Part shown: positions 7,582-8,410 of the stretch, piece by piece
Layout: each line of letters starts with the position of its first letter
Numbering within the stretch: the first letter of the stretch is position 1
Assembly: GCA_030640155.1 (NCBI GenBank)
Contig: DAOWJX010000085.1
Location: 1-8,410, forward strand
DNA length: 8,410 bases
Source of the DNA: Candidatus Aegiribacteria sp.
Lineage (GTDB): Bacteria; Fermentibacterota; Fermentibacteria; Fermentibacterales; JCC-6
Reading direction: 5' to 3'
Program-made: the position numbers and the translations under genes
The notes under the pieces: generated by a model
Seen by the model: only the letters and a program-made list of their open reading frames with translations
What the model was told of the DNA's origin: nothing
Databases searched by the model: none

Positions 7582-7679
7582 TGCTTCATATTGCTTCTTC
7601 TTATTGCTGAGTTCTTTTTTAATCTGTTAGTCCTCTCTTTATTTAATAGCTAGTTCTATTAGAATGAAACACTACGATT
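7582..7679. other. Leader of the glycosyltransferase operon up to the IS256 end
   Basis: These 98 AT-rich bases lie between the ATG at 7581 and the probable left end of the insertion sequence. They hold the ribosome site and the in-frame extension described separately. On the minus strand there is a TATTAAAT box around 7642-7649 that could be a -10 element, but I find no convincing -35 at 16-18 bases. A small dyad TTCTA-T-TAGAA sits at 7654-7664. The native promoter may have been displaced by the insertion. Confidence 0.4.
7631..7637 (-). promoter_or_regulatory. Strong Shine-Dalgarno site facing an in-frame AUU codon
   Basis: GAGAGGA on the minus strand is the best ribosome site before the 575-aa gene. 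It is 49 bases from the ATG at 7581, too far to serve it, but exactly 7 bases from ATT at 7621-7623, which is in frame with the gene. A TAA stop (7627-7629) lies between the site and that codon, so no start further upstream is possible in this frame. Confidence 0.45.
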
Positions 7680-7781
7680 GTGTCCGCATATTTCTGTGAA
7701 TTCCTAGCGGTCGTTTAGTCAGGGCGGCCATCATCACCTGAATTGGGTATTGTTTTAACTTAGCCAATTAACACAGCCCAA

Positions 7782-7787
7782 AGGAGG
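7782..7787 (+). promoter_or_regulatory. Ribosome binding site of the IS256 transposase
   Basis: A full AGGAGG lies only 3 bases before the ATG at 7791. The spacing is shorter than optimal, which could keep transposase synthesis low. An imperfect inverted repeat, AATTGG (7741-7746) and CCAATT (7764-7769), sits just upstream. Confidence 0.7.
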
Positions 7788-7790
7788 AAG

Positions 7791-8410
7791 ATGGCCAAGG
7801 GTAAATTGACACAATCGGAGGTTAATGTCCAGAGGCTTCTTTGTGACAAGGATGCAATGAAGAAGATGGTAGAGGAAGCAATTCAGGATATTGTTGAATC
7901 GGAGTTCGCTGATCATATGGGTCGTAAGCCCTATGAGCGTTACAAAGGTCGTTCTACTCACCGTAACGGCCTCAAGGAGCGGACTCTGACTACTCGTGTT
8001 GGCAAGATATACCTTCGTGTACCTCAGACCCGTGATGGATCGTTCTCTCCGTCGGTTTACGAGAAGTACCAGCGTGTAAAGAAGGCATTATTCCTGATTC
8101 TGGTGGAGACGCACCGTATGGGAGTAGCGACCAGGAAGATTAAAGCCATTACCGAGGAGCTTTGCGGTGACCGAATCCCGAAGAGCACCATCTCATCCTG
8201 GAGCAAGGATCTGGATGGTGACCTTGCAGAGTTCAGGGAACGGCGTCTGGAGGGAAGATATCCATATGTAGTAGTAGATGCGCAGATACACAGGGTACGC
8301 AGCATGCGGAAGATAGTACCGGAATCAGTTCTTGTTGCTGAGGGAGTGAACGAGAATGGTCACCGTGAAGTACTTGGCATAAGCATTGGCAACAGCGAGA
8401 GTGAGCAGAC
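7791..8410 (+). CDS. IS256-family (mutator-type) DDE transposase, 3' end outside window
   Basis: The first 206 codons are open to the right edge with no frameshift. IS256 transposases are about 400 residues, so roughly half is present. Diagnostic blocks are EFADHMGRKPYERYKGRSTH with the following RNG (residues about 38-60), the GKIYLRVPQTRDGSF segment, the helix-turn-helix-like region ending KSTISSW, and the catalytic-core strand YPYVVVDAQ, in which Asp163 (8277-8279) is the first acidic residue of the DDE triad. The next block, LVAEGVNENGHREVLGISIG, is typical of the family. The second Asp and the Glu lie beyond the window. The start is the ATG directly after AGGAGG. The gene diverges from the glycosyltransferase operon. 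Its G+C is closer to that of the PFOR gene than to that of its glycosyltransferase neighbour. Confidence 0.93.
   Translation, partial: MAKGKLTQSEVNVQRLLCDKDAMKKMVEEAIQDIVESEFADHMGRKPYERYKGRSTHRNGLKERTLTTRVGKIYLRVPQTRDGSFSPSVYEKYQRVKKALFLILVETHRMGVATRKIKAITEELCGDRIPKSTISSWSKDLDGDLAEFRERRLEGRYPYVVVDAQIHRVRSMRKIVPESVLVAEGVNENGHREVLGISIGNSESEQ

Larger units (their letters stand above)
7680..8410 (+). mobile_element. IS256-family insertion sequence, left part
   Basis: The transposase identifies the family. The left end is inferred from the GTGTCCGCATATTTCTGTG block (from 7680), which has the look of an IS256-group terminal repeat and precedes the gene by about 110 bases, a usual spacing. The right end, its matching inverted repeat and the expected 8-9 bp target duplication lie outside the window, so the exact boundary is uncertain by several bases. 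Confidence 0.75.

Noticed and set aside
7755..7961. 68-codon minus-strand frame at the start of the IS256 transposase
   Set aside because: Antisense to a well-supported transposase start with its ribosome site; no independent evidence.
1..8410. CRISPR arrays, tRNA or rRNA genes
   Set aside because: No regularly spaced repeats, cloverleaf-like segments or rRNA-like stretches were seen on either strand.

Overview
The window looks like chromosomal DNA of a strictly or facultatively anaerobic bacterium. The main metabolic gene is a one-chain pyruvate:ferredoxin oxidoreductase (PFOR), the enzyme anaerobes use in place of pyruvate dehydrogenase. Nothing in the sequence fixes the phylum. The genes are bacterial in style, with Shine-Dalgarno sites, tight minus-strand coupling and insertion sequences. 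Base composition is uneven: a 60-base sample of the PFOR gene (601-660) is 50% G+C, while one from the glycosyltransferase genes (6421-6480) is 35%.

Layout: (1) 1-3344, plus strand: PFOR gene, cut by the left window edge; the reading frame is open from base 3 and the residues before the first ATG are already conserved PFOR sequence. (2) 3345-4482: a 1,138-bp unit bounded by a perfect 28-bp inverted repeat and carrying one minus-strand gene, a Y1/HUH transposase of the REP-associated (RAYT) type with a DnaA-domain-IV-like C-terminus. It starts on the base right after the PFOR stop codon. (3) 4483-4721: intergenic, with an unrecognised start-less open frame and a 15-nt palindrome. (4) 4722-7581, minus strand: two GT4-type glycosyltransferase genes in an apparent operon, the 575-aa one first, then the 373-aa one 10 bp later. 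(5) 7582-7679: leader of that operon, with a strong Shine-Dalgarno site facing an in-frame AUU codon. (6) about 7680-8410: left end of an IS256-family insertion sequence with its transposase running off the right edge.

Functionally the window joins a core energy-metabolism gene to an AT-rich fragment of a surface-polysaccharide or glycoside pathway, flanked by mobile elements on both sides. The PFOR and glycosyltransferase genes have no evident functional link; the mobile elements suggest this junction is a site of repeated insertion. The most unusual item is the Y1-transposase unit: long perfect terminal inverted repeats are not the usual architecture of IS200/IS605 elements and fit better with a RAYT flanked by inverted REP-like repeats (a REPtron-like unit), or with an undescribed variant.
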